Source: an uncultured Alphaproteobacteria bacterium (GTDB lineage: Bacteria; Pseudomonadota; Alphaproteobacteria; Rhizobiales; Hyphomicrobiaceae). Taken from it: 7,470 nt of DNA. Below, piece after piece: positions 5,759 to 7,470 of the stretch; position 1 is the first letter of the stretch, and each line of letters starts with the position of its first letter. The DNA lies in contig CALFEM010000615.1 in the NCBI GenBank assembly GCA_937950105.1, forward strand, positions 1-7,470, read 5' to 3'. The notes below the pieces were generated by a model. The model saw only the letters and a list, made by a program, of their open reading frames with translations. It searched no databases and was not told where the DNA came from. A program made the position numbers and the translations under genes.

Positions 5759-6638
5759 TGGCCTTCTCCCGCTTCCTATATCCCTTCGGTCGACCCGGCT
5801 TCGGCGCTGCGGCGTCAATCATGTCGCACAGGTCTTCCATCGTCATCATCTTCGTGGTCAGGCCCGCCGCCATCGCTGGCGTGACCTTCAACGTCTTGTG
5901 GATGCGCATCCAGTTGTAGAACACGAAGTAGAGCGAGATCGCGTAGACGTGGCTCTCCAGCTTCTTGGAGAAGCCGTTCGTAAGGCGCGTGAACCGGCGC
6001 ATGTGCATCCGCATCGAAAGGTTCTGGCGCTCCACGTAGCTCGTCGAAATGTGCTTCTCGTCCGGCTTGCCCTCGATCGGCGTCTTGATGATGCCGGTGC
6101 ATTCGGCTGGGCTGTAGCGGCCCTTGGCGTTCTCGGGAGCGGCGCCGTAGAGCTTCACGAGCTGGGCATAGTCCACGTCGGCACCGAAGGCGCCCTCCAC
6201 GGCTTCCAGATAAGCCTTGAGGCCGTCGCTGGTGAGCTGCACGCGGCTGGCGAGGCGCGAAGCAAGGCCGTCCACGAAGAACTTGGCCGTCTCGCCGTCG
6301 CGCGGGCCGACGTACCACTGCACGATCAGCTTGCTATCGGCCTCGATGCCGGTCCACGTCCACGTATCGCCAGCGCCTTCTGGTGCCGCCTTCGCCGCCG
6401 CAACGTTCTTCTGCTTGGCGTAGGTGAAGGACCAGATTTCATCCATCTGCACGCGCTTGGCCTTCACGTTCACGACCTTCTCATCGTGGAACGCCATGCA
6501 GACCTTGCCCGCATCCTCAAGCAGCTTGGCGACGGTGTTGATCGACACGTCGCACACCCGCGAGATCGACCGCATGGACGATCCCTCGCAGAGCATCGAG
6601 AGGATTTGGACGCGCTTGTGTATGGGCAGCTTGTTCAT
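5751..6638 (-). CDS. IS1-family DDE transposase
   Basis: This transposase cuts and joins the element's ends through a two-metal DDE site. The ATG at 6638 gives 295 residues. An N-terminal helix-turn-helix covers about 18-43 (GSSMRSISRVCDVSINTVAK). The likely catalytic residues are Asp66 in VQMDEIWSF, Asp138 in LTSDGLKAY and Glu203 in SYVERQN, followed by the family block MRRFTRLTNGFSKKLESH and IHKTLKVTPAMAAGL. The C-terminus is basic with a GRPKG stretch. Classical IS1 makes its transposase by frameshifting between two frames (insA and insB); here one continuous frame encodes both parts, as in some IS1 subgroups. No frameshift or internal stop is seen, so it may be active. Starts at 6644 (ATG) or 6674 (TTG) are possible, but the upstream promoter overlaps them and homologues I recall begin MNKL. 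Confidence 0.93.
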   Translation of the reverse strand: MNKLPIHKRVQILSMLCEGSSMRSISRVCDVSINTVAKLLEDAGKVCMAFHDEKVVNVKAKRVQMDEIWSFTYAKQKNVAAAKAAPEGAGDTWTWTGIEADSKLIVQWYVGPRDGETAKFFVDGLASRLASRVQLTSDGLKAYLEAVEGAFGADVDYAQLVKLYGAAPENAKGRYSPAECTGIIKTPIEGKPDEKHISTSYVERQNLSMRMHMRRFTRLTNGFSKKLESHVYAISLYFVFYNWMRIHKTLKVTPAMAAGLTTKMMTMEDLCDMIDAAAPKPGRPKGYRKREKANA

Positions 6639-6645
6639 GCCCATG

Positions 6646-6674
6646 ACAATACAATACGCTATGCTAAGCGTCAA
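6646..6674 (-). promoter_or_regulatory. Transposase promoter with embedded palindrome
   Basis: On the minus strand TTGACG (6674-6669) and TATTGT (6651-6646) are separated by exactly 17 bases, a good sigma-70 pair. Transcription would start near 6640, at or just before the ATG at 6638, implying a leaderless or nearly leaderless message. Between the two boxes lies ACGCTTAGCATAGCGT (6671-6656), which is symmetrical at 12 of 16 positions and is a plausible operator for self-repression. Promoter function is inferred from sequence alone. Confidence 0.55.
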
Positions 6675-6683
6675 GCATCCTAA

Positions 6684-6693
6684 TCAGTTTGAA
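6684..6693 (+). repeat. Right copy of 10-bp direct repeat (likely target duplication)
   Basis: TCAGTTTGAA is identical to 5570-5579. On the minus strand it contains the last two codons (Ser-Asn) and TGA of the proteinase gene, so insertion of the element did not shorten that protein. Confidence 0.7.
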
Positions 6694-7470
6694 CGTGCTT
6701 TTGCCTTTTGAGCTTCCACAGATCGTCCCTGCTGATGTCGTTGATCGCCGTTGGAAGGATTTGGCGCTCGCTTTGTTCTCTCAGTATTTCTCGGAGAACG
6801 CTTCTCGCTTCTTCCTCCGTTGGGCGCCTTGTTGTCTTGAGGGCTCGCTTTTGCATCTTGGGTGCTCTGAGAAAGGTGAATCATTACTGGCGACTGCGAT
6901 TTCATCTCTTCACGAGATAGTTCACCAAGCTTACTGGCCACCAGCGTCTCTTCCGAAGAAGTACGCCTGACACTATTGAATAGTTCCTTCGCTTCAAGGA
7001 AGTCTACAACGAACGAGTGTGACGGGTATGTCTTTGTTAGAGTGTCCAGTGTCTTTGGCTTAAGGTTCTGAGTGTTAGCAGACAGGCGCTTGCCGTACTC
7101 CGTGGCGATTCGCATTGCGCGTGCCTTGTCACCGACGTCGTACGGATCAATCTGCGCAAAGATTGGTGAGAACAACCCGTTCACAAGCTCTGCGCTGGCC
7201 TTTGCCGCCGTGGGGAAAGAGACGATGGCGTTGGTGGACGCAATAATAGAGCTGAATACTTGCCCGTGCTTCTTCACGGCTGCCATCGTCAGCGCATCTA
7301 GAGCCTCTTGGATAGTCAGTCCTGACTGTCGCTCAGCGAGGTTGTCGGTCTTGAACACCTGAATATCCAGCGGCCCCAACTCACCGTACGGCGAGAACGC
7401 CAGTTCGTGCGCGCCGATGGCGATAAGCGTACCAGCGCTCTTGCAGACGCCGGACACCACCACTGTGTGC
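6684..7470 (-). CDS. SDH/SppA-like ClpP-fold serine proteinase, N-terminus outside window
   Basis: This is a serine protease with the ClpP/crotonase fold, of the group named SDH family (serine dehydrogenase proteinase) and related to SppA. The natural substrate is not known. The frame stays open to the right edge, so the first part, including the Gly-rich strand before the active site, is missing. The probable nucleophile is the Ser (codon AGC, 7439-7437) in GVCKSAGTLIAIGAHE, followed by the family block YGELGPLDIQ. Further family marks are GLFSPIFAQIDPYDVGDKARAMRIATEYGKRL, then TYPSHSFVVDFLEAKELFNSVR. The last 85 or so residues are a basic, polar, low-complexity tail that is probably disordered. 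No signal peptide or membrane segment is visible in this part. GC is well below that of the backbone, suggesting acquisition by transfer. The IS1-like element sits at its stop codon. Confidence 0.85.
   Translation of the reverse strand, partial: HTVVVSGVCKSAGTLIAIGAHELAFSPYGELGPLDIQVFKTDNLAERQSGLTIQEALDALTMAAVKKHGQVFSSIIASTNAIVSFPTAAKASAELVNGLFSPIFAQIDPYDVGDKARAMRIATEYGKRLSANTQNLKPKTLDTLTKTYPSHSFVVDFLEAKELFNSVRRTSSEETLVASKLGELSREEMKSQSPVMIHLSQSTQDAKASPQDNKAPNGGRSEKRSPRNTERTKRAPNPSNGDQRHQQGRSVEAQKAKARSN

Larger units (their letters stand above)
5580..6683 (-). mobile_element. IS1-family insertion element, single transposase ORF
   Basis: The limits are set by the 10-bp direct repeats outside it, giving 1104 bp. 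The element holds the transposase and the overlapping 62-codon ORF, both on the minus strand. Its GC looks intermediate between the backbone and the neighbouring proteinase gene. Terminal inverted repeats are not convincing: the outermost bases read TTCAGTCGCC on the left and, on the opposite strand, TTAGGATGCT on the right, sharing TT and only scattered positions after that. The family call therefore rests on the transposase and the repeat length, not on the ends. The element may be a degenerate or atypical IS1 relative. Confidence 0.65.

Noticed and set aside
5898..6683. Plus-strand open frame of 261 codons opposite the transposase
   Set aside because: His/Val/Leu-rich antisense shadow of the transposase, with no domain or ribosome site.
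5580..6683. Terminal inverted repeats of the IS1-like element
   Set aside because: Aligning the two ends gives only the first two bases and scattered matches (about 6 of 14), no better than chance.

Overview
The window looks like a piece of an alphaproteobacterial chromosome, possibly Hyphomicrobiales or Rhodospirillales. The grounds are high-GC backbone genes, the gene set (parvulin, argJ, mutT, an NDUFAF5-type methyltransferase, comF) and the protein sequences. The exact genus cannot be read from the sequence.

Positions 1-5495 are ordinary backbone. In order they hold: the 3' part of an exported parvulin-type peptidyl-prolyl isomerase, followed by a strong hairpin terminator; argJ (arginine biosynthesis), whose stop codon runs into a short array of heptanucleotide repeats; a thiopurine S-methyltransferase gene overlapping a mutT-type Nudix gene by one base; a small 60-residue conserved-looking protein gene; and, on the minus strand, an NDUFAF5/BioC-like methyltransferase gene that diverges from comF across a very short gap.

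From about 5500 to the end, base composition and gene content change. The right-hand gene (minus strand, running off the window) is a ClpP-fold serine proteinase of the SDH/SppA-like family, with a basic, low-complexity tail and clearly lower GC than the backbone (sample lines: 45% at 6961-7020 against 75% at 5041-5100). Between its last codons and comF sits an IS1-family element of about 1.1 kb, also on the minus strand. It carries a single-ORF DDE transposase and a 62-codon ORF that overlaps the transposase stop by 8 bases. The element is bracketed by an exact 10-bp direct repeat (5570-5579 and 6684-6693), the length expected of an IS1-type target duplication.

The repeat contains the final codons and stop of the proteinase gene. 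The insertion therefore leaves that protein intact, and it also supplies an identical Ser-Asn-stop ending to the element's own small ORF. The simplest reading is two layers: a foreign segment carrying the proteinase landed next to comF, and an IS1-like element later inserted at the 3' end of the proteinase gene. I see no rRNA, tRNA or CRISPR array.
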